Shown in pieces: positions 34,519 through 43,370 of a DNA stretch of 64,000 nucleotides. Position numbers and translations under genes: made by a program. Positions within the stretch are counted from its first letter, which is position 1. Each line of letters opens with the position of its first letter. The stretch is from SZUA-442 sp963792405 (GTDB taxonomy: Bacteria; Actinomycetota; Acidimicrobiia; Spongiisociales; UBA5794). Under the pieces are notes generated by a model. That model ran no database searches and was not told the origin of the DNA. It worked only from the letters and a program-made list of their open reading frames with translations. Location of the stretch: positions 1,860,001 to 1,924,000 of the forward strand of contig CAWBVU010000006.1 of NCBI GenBank assembly GCA_963792405.1, written 5' to 3'.

Positions 34519-35775
34519 ATGACCTCCACCACGATCGTCTACCTCGCGATCCTCGCCGTGTGCACCATCGCATCCGGGTTCTTCTCCGGATCCGAGACTG
34601 CGTTGATCGGTATCTCGCGCGAGCGGGTGCACATCCTCGCGGGCGACGGAGGCCGCGGGCGACGCCTCGAGGAGCTGGTCTCGCACCCCGACCGCATGCT
34701 GTCGACCCTGCTCGTCGCGAACAACGCCGTCAACGTGCTGTCGGCGTCCGTCGCGACGATCCTGTTCGTGTCACTCGTGGGCGAGACGTGGGGACCGTGG
34801 GTCGCGACGCTCGTGATGACGGGGATCCTGCTCGTCTTCGGCGAGATCACCCCCAAGACGATCGCCGCGCGCTACCCGGAACAGTTCGCGCTGAGGGTGG
34901 CGCCGACGATCTGGAACCTCTCGATCGTCCTGACGCCGGTCGCATCGTTCTTCTCCGCGATCACGAGGGGCGTCCTGCGCGTCCTCGGCCTCGGTGGCGG
35001 TGCCGATGACGGCGGGGTCACCGAGGACGACATCCGCGCCCTCGCCGCGCTCGGACAGCGAGGGGGCCAGATCGAAGAGGCGGAACGGGAGATCATCGAC
35101 GCGCTGTTCCACCTCGCGGACCGATCCGTGAGGGAGGTGATGACCCCGAGGCTCGACATCGTGACGCTCCGCACGCCGCTGACGGCAACGGACCTCCGCG
35201 ACGCCGTGGCGACGACGGGACACTCGAGGTACCCGGTCACCGCGTCCGATCTCGACGACCTCGCGGGCATCGTCCACGTCAAGGACGTCCTCCAGGATCC
35301 CCGCTCGGATGCGATGACCGACCTGACCCCGCTCCTGCGCGCACCGCACTACATCCCTGAGACGATGTCGGTGCTCGACACCCTCGGCGAGATGCGCGCC
35401 CACCACTATGCGCTCGCCGTCGTCGTCGACGAACACGGAGGGGTGGAGGGCATCGTGACGATCAAGGACCTCGTGTCCGAGCTCGTCGGCGAGCTCCAGG
35501 ACGAGTTCGACCCCGGGACGCCGAGCGTCGTCGCCCTCGGGCCCGGGATCTGGGTCGTCGACGGGCGCCTCGACATCGACGACCTCGAGGAGGCCGTCGA
35601 GTACAACCTCACGGATGGTCCGTTCTCGACGGTCGGGGGCTACATCATGGCGCTGTGTGGCAAGGTCCCCGACGAGGGCGACCAGGTCGACGAGGAGGGA
35701 TTCCGCTTCACGGTCCTCGAGATGGACCGCCAGCGCGTCGACAGGGTCAGGGTCGAGAGGCTCCCGATTCCGTAG
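34519..35775 (+). CDS. CNNM/CorC family (DUF21-CBS) membrane protein
   Basis: This 418-residue protein has an N-terminal DUF21 membrane domain (about 1-160, with FFSGSETALIGISRERV and FGEITPKTIA), two CBS domains (about 195-325, with REVMTPRLDIVTL and VVDEHGGVEGIVTIKDLV), and a C-terminal CorC_HlyC domain ending at VRVERLP. Relatives export or regulate magnesium, and older names call them hemolysins. The length is normal and no ion-channel partner is nearby. Confidence 0.92.
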   Translation: MTSTTIVYLAILAVCTIASGFFSGSETALIGISRERVHILAGDGGRGRRLEELVSHPDRMLSTLLVANNAVNVLSASVATILFVSLVGETWGPWVATLVMTGILLVFGEITPKTIAARYPEQFALRVAPTIWNLSIVLTPVASFFSAITRGVLRVLGLGGGADDGGVTEDDIRALAALGQRGGQIEEAEREIIDALFHLADRSVREVMTPRLDIVTLRTPLTATDLRDAVATTGHSRYPVTASDLDDLAGIVHVKDVLQDPRSDAMTDLTPLLRAPHYIPETMSVLDTLGEMRAHHYALAVVVDEHGGVEGIVTIKDLVSELVGELQDEFDPGTPSVVALGPGIWVVDGRLDIDDLEEAVEYNLTDGPFSTVGGYIMALCGKVPDEGDQVDEEGFRFTVLEMDRQRVDRVRVERLPIP

Positions 35776-35887
35776 GTCCCCGCCCGCGCGGGTCGATCGC
35801 CACGAGCCCGATCCCCGGGAGTGGTCACGTCATGGGAATCGGTCGATGCCGGCCGCGACGTCCGAGTGGAGAGTGCTCCCGGCGCGA

Positions 35888-35893
35888 TACACT
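35888..35893 (+). promoter_or_regulatory. -10 box of tRNA-Pro
   Basis: TACACT lies ten bases before the mature 5' end of the tRNA, fitting a short precursor leader. Confidence 0.45.
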
Positions 35894-35903
35894 TCCGGGC
35901 CTT

Positions 35904-35980
35904 CGGGACGTGGCGCAGTTTGGCAGCGCGCATCGTTCGGGACGATGAGGTCGTCGGTTCAAATCCGACCGTCCCGACCA
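35904..35980 (+). tRNA. tRNA-Pro (anticodon CGG)
   Basis: This is a 77-base cloverleaf. The acceptor stem CGGGACG pairs with CGTCCCG, the anticodon stem is CATCG/CGATG with loop TTCGGGA (anticodon CGG at 35938-35940), and the T-arm is GTCGG-TTCAAAT-CCGAC. The discriminator A and an encoded CCA end follow. The C1-G72 pair is typical of bacterial proline tRNAs. Confidence 0.97.
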
Positions 35981-35982
35981 CT

Positions 35983-36004
35983 GGCCCCTCCTTCGGGAGG
36001 GGCC
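35983..36004 (+). terminator. Terminator after tRNA-Pro
   Basis: GGCCCCTCC pairs perfectly with GGAGGGGCC around a TTCG tetraloop, three bases after the tRNA. A short T-containing stretch follows. Confidence 0.8.
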
Positions 36005-36096
36005 TGGTCGTTTGGCGACCTCGATCCAGCGCCGGTACGGCATCCTGAGCGCACCGACGCGGGACAATGGCCCTGCGCATCGAGGTCGGGGGCCCC

Positions 36097-37977
36097 ATGA
36101 GCGCGATGACGATCACCTTCATCATCCTCGGCATCACCATGGTCCTGTTCGTCTGGGGACGGTGGCAGCCGGATCTCGTCGCCGTGAGCTCATTGCTGGC
36201 GCTCTACCTGACGGACGTCATCACGCTCGACGAGGCCTTCGCCGGATTCGCGAATCCGACCGTGATCCTCATCGCCGCCCTCTTCATCGTCGGCGAGGGC
36301 CTCAGCCGCACCGGCGTCACCGCGTACGTCGGGGACAGGCTGATCGGCAGCGCGAAGGGCAGCCCCATCCGCCTCCTCGTCCTCTCGATGCTCGCGACGG
36401 CGGTGCTGTCCGGCGTCATCTCGAATGCGGGCACGGTGGCCGCGCTCATGCCCGCCGTCGTCGTTGCGGCGTGGGGCGTGCGATCCTCCCCCGCGGCGTT
36501 CCTCATCCCGGTCGCGTTCGCCGCCAACGCGGGCGGGCTGCTGACCCTGACGGGGACGCCTCCGAACATCGTCATCGCCGACGCCCTCGCGGCTGCGGGA
36601 TTCCGCCCGTTCGGCTTCTTCGAGTTCTCCCTCATCGGCGTCCCCCTCCTCGTCGTGACGATCGGCTACATGGCGATCGTGGGCCGCAGGCTCCTCCCGA
36701 CCCGGAAGTCGGGCGCCGCTCCCCCCATCCTCGACAGGGAGATGGTCGAGCTGGCCGAGGCCTACTCCCTCGACGGCGAGCTGTACCGACTGCGTGTGCG
36801 CAGGGCGTCCCCACTTCGTGGCGAGACGCTGCGCTCGTCGGACCTCGGACGTCGGTACGGGGTCACGGTCCTGCGGATCGAATCGCACGGCACCCGGGAG
36901 GACGGTGACGGCGAACTGCGATCGGCCTCGGTCCGGCAGCGGATCGACGCCCTTGCGCACGACGCACTTCCCGATCCCGACGCAGAGATCACCTACAACG
37001 ACATCCTGACCGTCAGCGCGAGCCCGGACGCCGTGCGCAGGCTGGAGCTCGAGATGGTGCTCGGCGTCCTCCCCGTCGAGGACGTCGGCCAGACGCTGGC
37101 AGACCTCCTGAGCCTCGAGATCGGCATCGCAGAGGTGATCCTCACGCCGCGCTCGTCCTACATCGGGAAGCGGGTGTCAGAGGGTGTCATCGGGAGGACG
37201 TTCGGCGTCCTCGTCCTCGGCATCCGGCGAGGCGACAGGCAGCTCGACCTCACCCAGCCACTCCAGTTCGGCGACGCGCTCCTCGTCAGGGGCACGTGGT
37301 CCGCGATCGGCGTGATGGCGGACGAGCGACGCAACTTCGTCGTCGTCGGCCAGCCCGACGAGCTGGCGTCCCAGGTGGCGACCCTGACACCGAAGTCCTG
37401 GCTGGCGATCGGAGCGCTCGCAGCGATGGTGGCGATGATGGTGACGGGCATCGTGCCGGTCGTCATCGCGGCGCTCCTCGCCGCAGGCGTGATGCTGTTC
37501 ACCGGCTGCCTCACCAAGACGCAGGCCTACCGCGCCGTGTCGTGGTCGACCGTGATCCTCATCGGCGGGATGATCCCGATGGCGATCGCCCTCGAATCGA
37601 CGGGCGCCGCGGAGCGCATCGCCGACGGCCTCGTCGCCACGGTGGGCGGTCTGGGACCGATCCCGCTCCTGGCGGGCATCTTCATCGTCACCACGGGCTT
37701 CAGCCAGGTCATCAGCAACACCGCATCCGCGGTGTTGATGACACCGATCGTCCTGTCGGCGGCGGCGAGCCTCGACGTGAGCCCGTTGCCGCTGATGATG
37801 GGACTCGCGGTGGCCGCCTCCGCCGCGTTCCTCACCCCGATCGGCACGGCACCGAACCTGATGGTCATGGCGCCCGGCGGCTACCGATTCTCGCACTACA
37901 CGAAGGTGGGAGCACCGCTGCTGGGGCTGTTCCTCGTGACGAGCCTCGCCCTGATCCCTCTGATCTGGCCGTTCTGA
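36097..37977 (+). CDS. SLC13 (DASS) family permease with two RCK_C domains
   Basis: This 626-residue transporter has an N-terminal membrane half (about 1-200) with SNAGTVAALMP and LTGTPPNIVIADAL. A soluble middle section (about 215-430) holds two TrkA-C/RCK_C-like domains, and a second membrane half has SNTASAVLMTP and TPIGTAPNLMVMAPGGY. The paired SNT motifs are the sodium/substrate-binding hairpins of the divalent-anion transporter fold. The substrate may be dicarboxylate, sulphate or phosphate. The ATG at 36097, after a GGGGG run, is preferred to 36067. Confidence 0.9.
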   Translation: MSAMTITFIILGITMVLFVWGRWQPDLVAVSSLLALYLTDVITLDEAFAGFANPTVILIAALFIVGEGLSRTGVTAYVGDRLIGSAKGSPIRLLVLSMLATAVLSGVISNAGTVAALMPAVVVAAWGVRSSPAAFLIPVAFAANAGGLLTLTGTPPNIVIADALAAAGFRPFGFFEFSLIGVPLLVVTIGYMAIVGRRLLPTRKSGAAPPILDREMVELAEAYSLDGELYRLRVRRASPLRGETLRSSDLGRRYGVTVLRIESHGTREDGDGELRSASVRQRIDALAHDALPDPDAEITYNDILTVSASPDAVRRLELEMVLGVLPVEDVGQTLADLLSLEIGIAEVILTPRSSYIGKRVSEGVIGRTFGVLVLGIRRGDRQLDLTQPLQFGDALLVRGTWSAIGVMADERRNFVVVGQPDELASQVATLTPKSWLAIGALAAMVAMMVTGIVPVVIAALLAAGVMLFTGCLTKTQAYRAVSWSTVILIGGMIPMAIALESTGAAERIADGLVATVGGLGPIPLLAGIFIVTTGFSQVISNTASAVLMTPIVLSAAASLDVSPLPLMMGLAVAASAAFLTPIGTAPNLMVMAPGGYRFSHYTKVGAPLLGLFLVTSLALIPLIWPF

Positions 37978-37990
37978 GCCCTCGACGACC

Positions 37991-38779
37991 TCAGGTCCCC
38001 GTGAAGTCGGGGCGGCGTTTCTCGATGAAGGCGGCGACACCCTCATGGAAGTCGTGCGTGGAGGCCGCCGCAATGATGTGGCCGGCCTCGGCTGCCATCT
38101 GGGAGACCGGATCGTTCGTGAACGACGTGCGGATCAGGTCGCGAGCCCGGACGTAGGCGCCGGTGGGTCCCGCTGCGAGCCGTGCGGACAGGGCATCGAC
38201 CCTGGCGGTGAACTCGTCCTCCGACACGGTTTCGTTGACCAGCCCGAGTTCCAACGCCTCGGCGGCGGTGAGGCGCCGATTCGTCAGGATCATGTCCATC
38301 GCGCGTCGCGTCCCCACCAGGCGGGGCAGGAAGTAGGTGCTCGACCCATCGGGTGACACGCCGATGCCCGTGTACGCCATGGTGAACATCGAGGTGTCGA
38401 CGGCGACGGCGAGATCGGTTGCCATCGCGAGGCCCATCCCCGCACCTGCGACCACCCCGTTGATCGCCGCAATCGTGGGGAACGGCGCGGAGAGCAGGCG
38501 CTCGACGGCGCCGTGGAGACCGTCGAGGATCGCCTGCATGACCTCTCCCGGATCCTCGAGGTTCTCGTAGAACGACTGCACGTCCCCGCCCGCCGAGAAG
38601 GCGCGCCCCGTCCCGGTCAGGACGAGGCAGCGAATCGAGCCGCTCCGGGAGAGGGCGTCGAGCGCGGCGTCGAGCTCTGCGGCCATCGCCACCGACAACG
38701 CGTTCATGGTCGGAGGGTCGTCGAGGCGGATGGTGGCGACGTCCCCCTTGGTCGTCACGACGATGCGAGGTTCAGCCAT
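37991..38779 (-). CDS. Enoyl-CoA hydratase/isomerase family protein
   Basis: This 262-residue crotonase-fold enzyme has FSAGGDVQSFYE and AAINGVVAGAGMGLAMATDLAVA, which form the two oxyanion-hole segments. GIGVSPDGSSTYFLPRLVG follows. The usual hydratase catalytic Glu near the second segment appears to be replaced, with Asp present in SPDGSS, which fits isomerases or other crotonases. An AGGGGAG lies four bases before the ATG. It is convergent with the SLC13 gene. The acyl-CoA substrate is unknown. Confidence 0.88.
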   Translation of the reverse strand: MAEPRIVVTTKGDVATIRLDDPPTMNALSVAMAAELDAALDALSRSGSIRCLVLTGTGRAFSAGGDVQSFYENLEDPGEVMQAILDGLHGAVERLLSAPFPTIAAINGVVAGAGMGLAMATDLAVAVDTSMFTMAYTGIGVSPDGSSTYFLPRLVGTRRAMDMILTNRRLTAAEALELGLVNETVSEDEFTARVDALSARLAAGPTGAYVRARDLIRTSFTNDPVSQMAAEAGHIIAAASTHDFHEGVAAFIEKRRPDFTGT

Positions 38780-38890
38780 GGCACTCCCCTGACTCGGTTC
38801 GCGCAACGCTACCCCGCGCGTCGGGACCATCCCATCAGCACCGGGCATTCGCGTGCCGTCCGCGGGTGCGCCACACTACGAATCCCTGTC

Positions 38891-40195
38891 ATGACCTCGC
38901 TCGCCGTGCTGACCCGCGACCTCAGACTCTCCGACAACCCTTCGCTGTCGGAGCCCGCCACGGTGCCCCTGTTCGTCGCGGACCCGGCGATCGCACGCCG
39001 CCACGGCTCGCCGAACCGTCAGGCCTACCTCTCCGAGACCCTGCGCGAGCTCGATGGCGACCTCGCGGCCCGTGGCTCGCGTCTCGTCTACCGCACGGGC
39101 AGGTGGATCGACACGGTCCTGGAGGTGGCGCGGGACGCAGGGGCACGGGAGATCCACCTCGCCAGGGACGTGTCGGGACTGGCCCAACGGCGTCAGGCCG
39201 AGCTCATCGACCGCTCACCTGTCACCGTCGTCCTCCACGACACGATCACGGTCGTCCCCCCGGACGCCCTCGTGACGGGTTCCGGCGGTTTCTACAAGGT
39301 CTTCACGCCGTTCCACCGGCAGTGGTCCGATGCACCGAGACGTGTTCCGAGTGTGCCCGCTGCACGCTTCGTCCCGCACGACCTCGCCTCCGAGCCGATC
39401 CCGGCGCCTCCGGGAGTGGGCGTCTCACCCCATCGGGCCACCGGGGGGAGGAGTGCCGCCGTCGCACGCCTCGAGGCATGGCTTCCAAGGGCGGCGTCCT
39501 ACGACGCCACCCGCAACGACCTCGCCGGCGACGGGACGTCCCAGATCTCGGCGGCGTTGCACTTCGGCGTGCTGTCGCCGTTGGAGGTGGTGGCAGCGTC
39601 CGAGGAGGTGGGGGCGGACGCGTTCGTGCGGCAGGTCGCCTGGCGTGACTTCAACCATCAGGTGCTCTTCCACCGACCCGAGGTCGCCAGCGTCGACGTC
39701 CGAGGCGGGGATCCAGCGTGGAACGTCGACCTCGACGCATTCGATGCTTGGACCAGGGGGGAGACGGGCTTCCCCATCGTCGACGCCGGCATGCGCCAGC
39801 TCCTCGACACCGGCTGGATGCACAACAGGGCGCGGATGATCGTCGCCAGCTTCCTGACCAAGGACCTGATGATCGACTGGCGGCTCGGTGCGCGGTGGTT
39901 CATGACGTGGCTGACCGATGGCGATGTCGCGAACAACCAGCTCGGTTGGCAGTGGGTGGCGGGCACCGGCACCGACACGAACCCCACGAGGATCTTCAAC
40001 CCGACCCTGCAGTCGGAGCGGTTCGACCCCGACGGTGCCTACATCCGCCATTGGGTCCCGGAGCTCGAGGGGATCGGTTCCGATGAGATCCACGATCCCG
40101 GTGCCCTCACACGGGCCGCGGTCGGGTATCCGCAACCCATCGTCGATCACCACCAGGCGATCAGGGAGTACAAGGCGGCACGCGGGTACCGCTGA
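38891..40195 (+). CDS. phrB: Deoxyribodipyrimidine photolyase
   Basis: This 434-residue flavoprotein repairs UV pyrimidine dimers with blue light. The N-terminal antenna domain (about 1-130) begins LAVLTRDLRLSDNPSL, and the FAD domain has GTSQISAALHFGVLSP, QVAWRDFNHQVLF, WMHNRARMIVASFLTKDL and NNQLGWQWVAGTGTD. The motifs are those of CPD class I photolyases. The ATG begins the antenna fold. No light-regulated neighbours are visible, and the arsM promoter follows. Confidence 0.93.
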   Translation: MTSLAVLTRDLRLSDNPSLSEPATVPLFVADPAIARRHGSPNRQAYLSETLRELDGDLAARGSRLVYRTGRWIDTVLEVARDAGAREIHLARDVSGLAQRRQAELIDRSPVTVVLHDTITVVPPDALVTGSGGFYKVFTPFHRQWSDAPRRVPSVPAARFVPHDLASEPIPAPPGVGVSPHRATGGRSAAVARLEAWLPRAASYDATRNDLAGDGTSQISAALHFGVLSPLEVVAASEEVGADAFVRQVAWRDFNHQVLFHRPEVASVDVRGGDPAWNVDLDAFDAWTRGETGFPIVDAGMRQLLDTGWMHNRARMIVASFLTKDLMIDWRLGARWFMTWLTDGDVANNQLGWQWVAGTGTDTNPTRIFNPTLQSERFDPDGAYIRHWVPELEGIGSDEIHDPGALTRAAVGYPQPIVDHHQAIREYKAARGYR

Positions 40196-40212
40196 CACGA
40201 CCCACGAACGTA

Positions 40213-40242
40213 TTGACAACGATCGATGGATCGTGGGATACT
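40213..40242 (+). promoter_or_regulatory. Sigma-70-type promoter of arsM
   Basis: TTGACA at 40213-40218 and GATACT at 40237-40242 are separated by 18 bases. This is the clearest -35/-10 pair in the window, and it lacks the leaderless layout of most genes here. The operator starts at the last base of the -10. Confidence 0.78.
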
Positions 40243-40265
40243 CATATCGACATATGTCGATATGA
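40242..40265 (+). promoter_or_regulatory. Perfect 24-base palindromic operator before arsM
   Basis: The half-site TCATATCGACAT is followed by its exact reverse complement, centred between 40253 and 40254. The palindrome covers the expected transcription start, 14 bases before the arsM ATG. Its AT-rich ATATCGA core resembles ArsR/SmtB-type operators, where binding would block transcription until arsenite is bound. No arsR gene is in the window, so the repressor identity is inference. Confidence 0.82.
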
Positions 40266-40278
40266 AGGGGAACAGGAC

Positions 40279-41349
40279 ATGAGCACCACTGCAGACGGCG
40301 TCACTCGCGAGGACGTCAGGATCCGCTACGCATCGAGTGCACGCTCCGTGGGGCAGGGCTGCTGCGACCAGGCATCGTCAGATGTGACGGGCGGCGCCTA
40401 CAGCGCATCCGAACTGTCGAGTCTTCCCTCGCGTGCCGCGGTGGCGAGCCTCGGCTGCGGGAACCCGACCACCGTCGCAGACCTCGCAGAGGGGGAGACG
40501 GTGCTCGATCTCGGGTCGGGTGGGGGCATCGACGTCATCCTCACGGCACGGCGAGTCGGCCCGACGGGGTTCGTGTACGGCCTCGACATGACCGACGAGA
40601 TGCTCGAGCTCGCCAGGGCGAACGCCGCCGAGGCAGGCGTCGGCAACGTCGAGTTCCGGCGCGGGTACATCGAGTCCGTCCCACTCGGCGACGGGTCCGT
40701 CGACGTCGTCATCTCCAACTGCGTGGTGAACCTGTCGCTCGACAAGCCCGCCGTGTTCGCCGAGATGTTCAGGGTGCTACGTCCCGGCGGGAGGATCGGC
40801 ATCACCGACATCGTGGCGGACGATGCCCTCACCCCCGGTGAGCGCGCCGAGCGCGGCAGCTGGGTGGGGTGCATCGCAGGCGCCCTCACCAGGTCGGAGT
40901 TCACCGCGGGCCTCACTGCCGCCGGCTTCACCGACATCGAGCTGACTGCCACCCACGACGTCGCGGAGGGGATGCACTCGATGATCGTCAGGGCGACGAA
41001 GCCGGGGGTCGAGCCACCGACCCGCGACGATCTGAGGGGCAGGGGCGATCGGGCGCCCCCGCTCGCCCACGAGCCGGGTCAGTCGAGCAGCAACTCGGCG
41101 AGCTCGACGGCGTTGAGCGCGGCGCCCTTCCGGAGGTTGTCACCGATCGCGAAGAGGCTGAGTCCCCCTGGATGGCCGATCGTCTCCCTGAGGCGCCCGA
41201 TCAGGACGTCATCGATCCCTGCGGAGTCGAGCGGCGTCGGCACCTTCGTGTCGTCCCACAGCTGGACACCCGGTGCCTCACCGAGGATCGCCACGGCCTC
41301 GTCGAGGTCGACGGGACGGTCGAACCACATGGTCGCTGCGATGCCGTGA
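40279..41349 (+). CDS. arsM: Arsenite S-adenosylmethionine methyltransferase, extended 3' frame
   Basis: ArsM methylates trivalent arsenic, giving mono- to trimethyl forms. The 240-residue core has the SAM motif VLDLGSGGGID and the arsenic-binding cysteines Cys60 (SLGCGNP), Cys148 (SNCVVNL) and Cys198 (WVGCIAG). Cys28-Cys29 lie near the N-terminus. Similarity to the family ends near residue 242 (RATKP), but no stop follows. The frame continues about 115 codons to 41349, mostly antisense to asd. A lost stop or frameshift near 41005-41040 is likely. GAAGGGGA precedes the ATG. Confidence 0.88.
   Translation: MSTTADGVTREDVRIRYASSARSVGQGCCDQASSDVTGGAYSASELSSLPSRAAVASLGCGNPTTVADLAEGETVLDLGSGGGIDVILTARRVGPTGFVYGLDMTDEMLELARANAAEAGVGNVEFRRGYIESVPLGDGSVDVVISNCVVNLSLDKPAVFAEMFRVLRPGGRIGITDIVADDALTPGERAERGSWVGCIAGALTRSEFTAGLTAAGFTDIELTATHDVAEGMHSMIVRATKPGVEPPTRDDLRGRGDRAPPLAHEPGQSSSNSASSTALSAAPFRRLSPIAKRLSPPGWPIVSLRRPIRTSSIPAESSGVGTFVSSHSWTPGASPRIATASSRSTGRSNHMVAAMP
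41042..41059. terminator. Hairpin between arsM and asd
   Basis: GGGGCG pairs with CGCCCC around a six-base loop. It lies after the expected arsM end and before the convergent asd stop at 41079, but within the extended arsM frame. Confidence 0.5.
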
Positions 41350-42107
41350 CCGACCATGACCGGCACCCGCACACAGGTCGGCTCCACCTTGATGGAGTCG
41401 CGCTCGAGGATCTTGCGCGTCTCGTTGACGAGCTTCCACTCCTCGTCGGTGTACCCGGCCTCTGTGATCGTGCCTGCGAGGGGCACCACGTTGTAGCCGA
41501 TCGGGCGCGCATAGACCTCCCCACCCGGATCGACCCAGTCGCCGACGGCGAGCCCCTCGCGGTGGGACGCGAAGTGGTCGATCTCCTTCGCGAGCTGGGT
41601 CATCCCGGTCTGGCCCGATCCGGAGACGCTCTGGTACGAGGTGGCGATCATCGTCCGAAGCCCTGCAGCGGCGTGCAGGGGACCGGCCGCCATCATGATG
41701 GCCATGGTCGTGCAGTTCGGGTTGGCGACGATGCCCTTGTTGTCCCCGATGGCGTGGTCGTTGACGTTGGCGACCACGAGCGGCACTTCCGGATCCATCC
41801 TGAACGCGGACGAGTTGTCGATCACGGTGGCGCCCGCCGCGGCGAACCCGGGTGCGTACTCCTTGGATCGGGCGCCGCCCGCGGAGAACAGGGCGATGTC
41901 GATCCCTGCGGGATCGGCGAGCGTCAGGTCCTCGACGACGACCTCTCCCCAGTTCGTGTCGACCACGCGACCCGCGGACCGCGGCGATGCGAGGAGTCGA
42001 AGGCCCGAAAGGGGGAATCCCCGCTCGGCGAGGATCGACACCATCGTGGTGCCGACGGCTCCTGTCGCACCCACGACGGCGACCGTGGGGTGGGCGTAGG
42101 TCCTCAT
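41079..42107 (-). CDS. asd: Aspartate-semialdehyde dehydrogenase
   Basis: This 342-residue enzyme reduces aspartyl phosphate to aspartate semialdehyde for lysine, threonine and methionine synthesis. VAVVGATGAVGTTMV is the NADP-binding loop, NPNCTTMAIMMA holds the catalytic Cys, and SYQSVSGSGQTGM and RVPVMVGHG follow. The start overlaps the lysC stop in ATGA. The opposite strand is crossed by the extended arsM frame, so transcription of arsM without termination could interfere with asd. Confidence 0.95.
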   Translation of the reverse strand: MRTYAHPTVAVVGATGAVGTTMVSILAERGFPLSGLRLLASPRSAGRVVDTNWGEVVVEDLTLADPAGIDIALFSAGGARSKEYAPGFAAAGATVIDNSSAFRMDPEVPLVVANVNDHAIGDNKGIVANPNCTTMAIMMAAGPLHAAAGLRTMIATSYQSVSGSGQTGMTQLAKEIDHFASHREGLAVGDWVDPGGEVYARPIGYNVVPLAGTITEAGYTDEEWKLVNETRKILERDSIKVEPTCVRVPVMVGHGIAATMWFDRPVDLDEAVAILGEAPGVQLWDDTKVPTPLDSAGIDDVLIGRLRETIGHPGGLSLFAIGDNLRKGAALNAVELAELLLD

Positions 42108-43324
42108 GCCGCTCCCTCCGACAGGCCAAGGCCTTCGTGCAGCGCCCTCACGGCACGCTCGATCGACGCGCCGTCGACGACGCAGGAGATGCGGATCGGT
42201 GACGTGGAGATCATCTGGATGTTGATGCCCTCGTCGGAGAGGATGCGGAACATCCTCGCGGCGATACCCGACTCGGTCTTCATGCCGATGCCGACGACCG
42301 AGACCTTGGCGATGCCGTTGTCGACGGAGACCCCGCCGGCATCGACGTCTGCGGCAACGGCCTCCGCCTCCGCGACGGCGAGCTCGACGGACGCCGTCGG
42401 CACCGTGAACGAGATGTCGGTGGTCCCATCGTGGCTGACGTTCTGGACGATCATGTCGACGTTGATACCCGCGGCCGCGAGCGGCTCGAACAGGGAGGCG
42501 GCGACACCCGGCGTGTCCGGTACCCCGTAGACGGTCACCTTGGACTCGGAGGCATCGTGGGCGATCCCCCTGACTACGGCCTCTTCCATCGTTTCCTCCT
42601 TGACCCAGGTGCCGGGCCCGTCGTGGAACGACGACCGCACGTGGATGGGGATCGTGAACCTTCTCCCGAACTCGACCGACCGCGGCATCAGGACCCCCGC
42701 GCCGGCGGACGCGAGTTCGAGCATCTCCTCGAAGGTGACCTCGTCGAGCTTGCGGGCCTCGGGAACGACGCGAGGGTCTGCGGTGAAGACGCCGTCGACG
42801 TCGGTGTAGATCTCACACTGGTCGGCGCCGAGCGCCGCGGCCAACGCCACCGCCGTGGCATCCGAGCCGCCACGACCGAGGGTGGTGACGTTCTTCGTGT
42901 CGGGATCGACACCCTGGAAGCCCGCCACGATCACCACCTGGCCCTCCTCGATGCCCTGTCGCACGCGCTCGGCCTTGATGGCGACGATCTCCGCCTGGCC
43001 GTGCCGCCCGGTCGTCAGGATGCCCGCCTGCGAGCCGGTGAGGCTCATCGCCGCGACACCGAGGTCCTGGATCGCCATCGCCACGAGGGCCATGGCCACG
43101 CGCTCGCCCGCCGTGAGGAGCATGTCGAGCTCCCTCGGGTGGGTGCGGGTCGACACGTCCCCGGCGAGGGAGAGGAGGTCATCCGTGGATTTGCCCATCG
43201 CGCTGACGACGGTGACCACCTGGTTCCCGTCCTTGTAGGTGTCGACGACACGCCGCGCGACGTTGCGGATGCGATCGGCATCGGCGACCGAGGTCCCCCC
43301 GTACTTCTGCACCACCAGAGGCAT
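42104..43324 (-). CDS. lysC: Aspartate kinase
   Basis: This 406-residue kinase phosphorylates aspartate, the first step of the aspartate amino-acid family. MPLVVQKYGGTSVADADRIRN is the ATP/substrate motif, and GRGGSDATAVALAAALGA and YTDVDGVFTADPR follow. Two ACT domains (about 265-406) provide feedback control, as in the lysine/threonine-sensitive enzymes. Methionine codons inside such genes often start a separate beta subunit, but I see no strong site here. It has a leaderless promoter and is coupled to asd. Confidence 0.95.
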   Translation of the reverse strand: MPLVVQKYGGTSVADADRIRNVARRVVDTYKDGNQVVTVVSAMGKSTDDLLSLAGDVSTRTHPRELDMLLTAGERVAMALVAMAIQDLGVAAMSLTGSQAGILTTGRHGQAEIVAIKAERVRQGIEEGQVVIVAGFQGVDPDTKNVTTLGRGGSDATAVALAAALGADQCEIYTDVDGVFTADPRVVPEARKLDEVTFEEMLELASAGAGVLMPRSVEFGRRFTIPIHVRSSFHDGPGTWVKEETMEEAVVRGIAHDASESKVTVYGVPDTPGVAASLFEPLAAAGINVDMIVQNVSHDGTTDISFTVPTASVELAVAEAEAVAADVDAGGVSVDNGIAKVSVVGIGMKTESGIAARMFRILSDEGINIQMISTSPIRISCVVDGASIERAVRALHEGLGLSEGAA

Positions 43325-43330
43325 CGCGGG

Positions 43331-43336
43331 ATTGTA
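43331..43336 (-). promoter_or_regulatory. -10 box of lysC-asd, leaderless promoter
   Basis: TACAAT reads leftwards and ends six bases before the lysC ATG. There is no room for a lysine riboswitch. Confidence 0.65.
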
Positions 43337-43357
43337 GGTGTAGGTGGTGATCGCCCA

Positions 43358-43363
43358 TACCAT
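43358..43363 (+). promoter_or_regulatory. -10 box of the cyclophilin gene
   Basis: TACCAT ends seven bases before the ATG at 43371. It and the lysC -10 face away from each other within 33 bases. Confidence 0.55.
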
Positions 43364-43370
43364 CGCCGCC

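Noticed and set aside
43325..43370. Lysine riboswitch or leader peptide before lysC
   Set aside because: The gap to the divergent cyclophilin start is only 46 bases and both genes appear leaderless.
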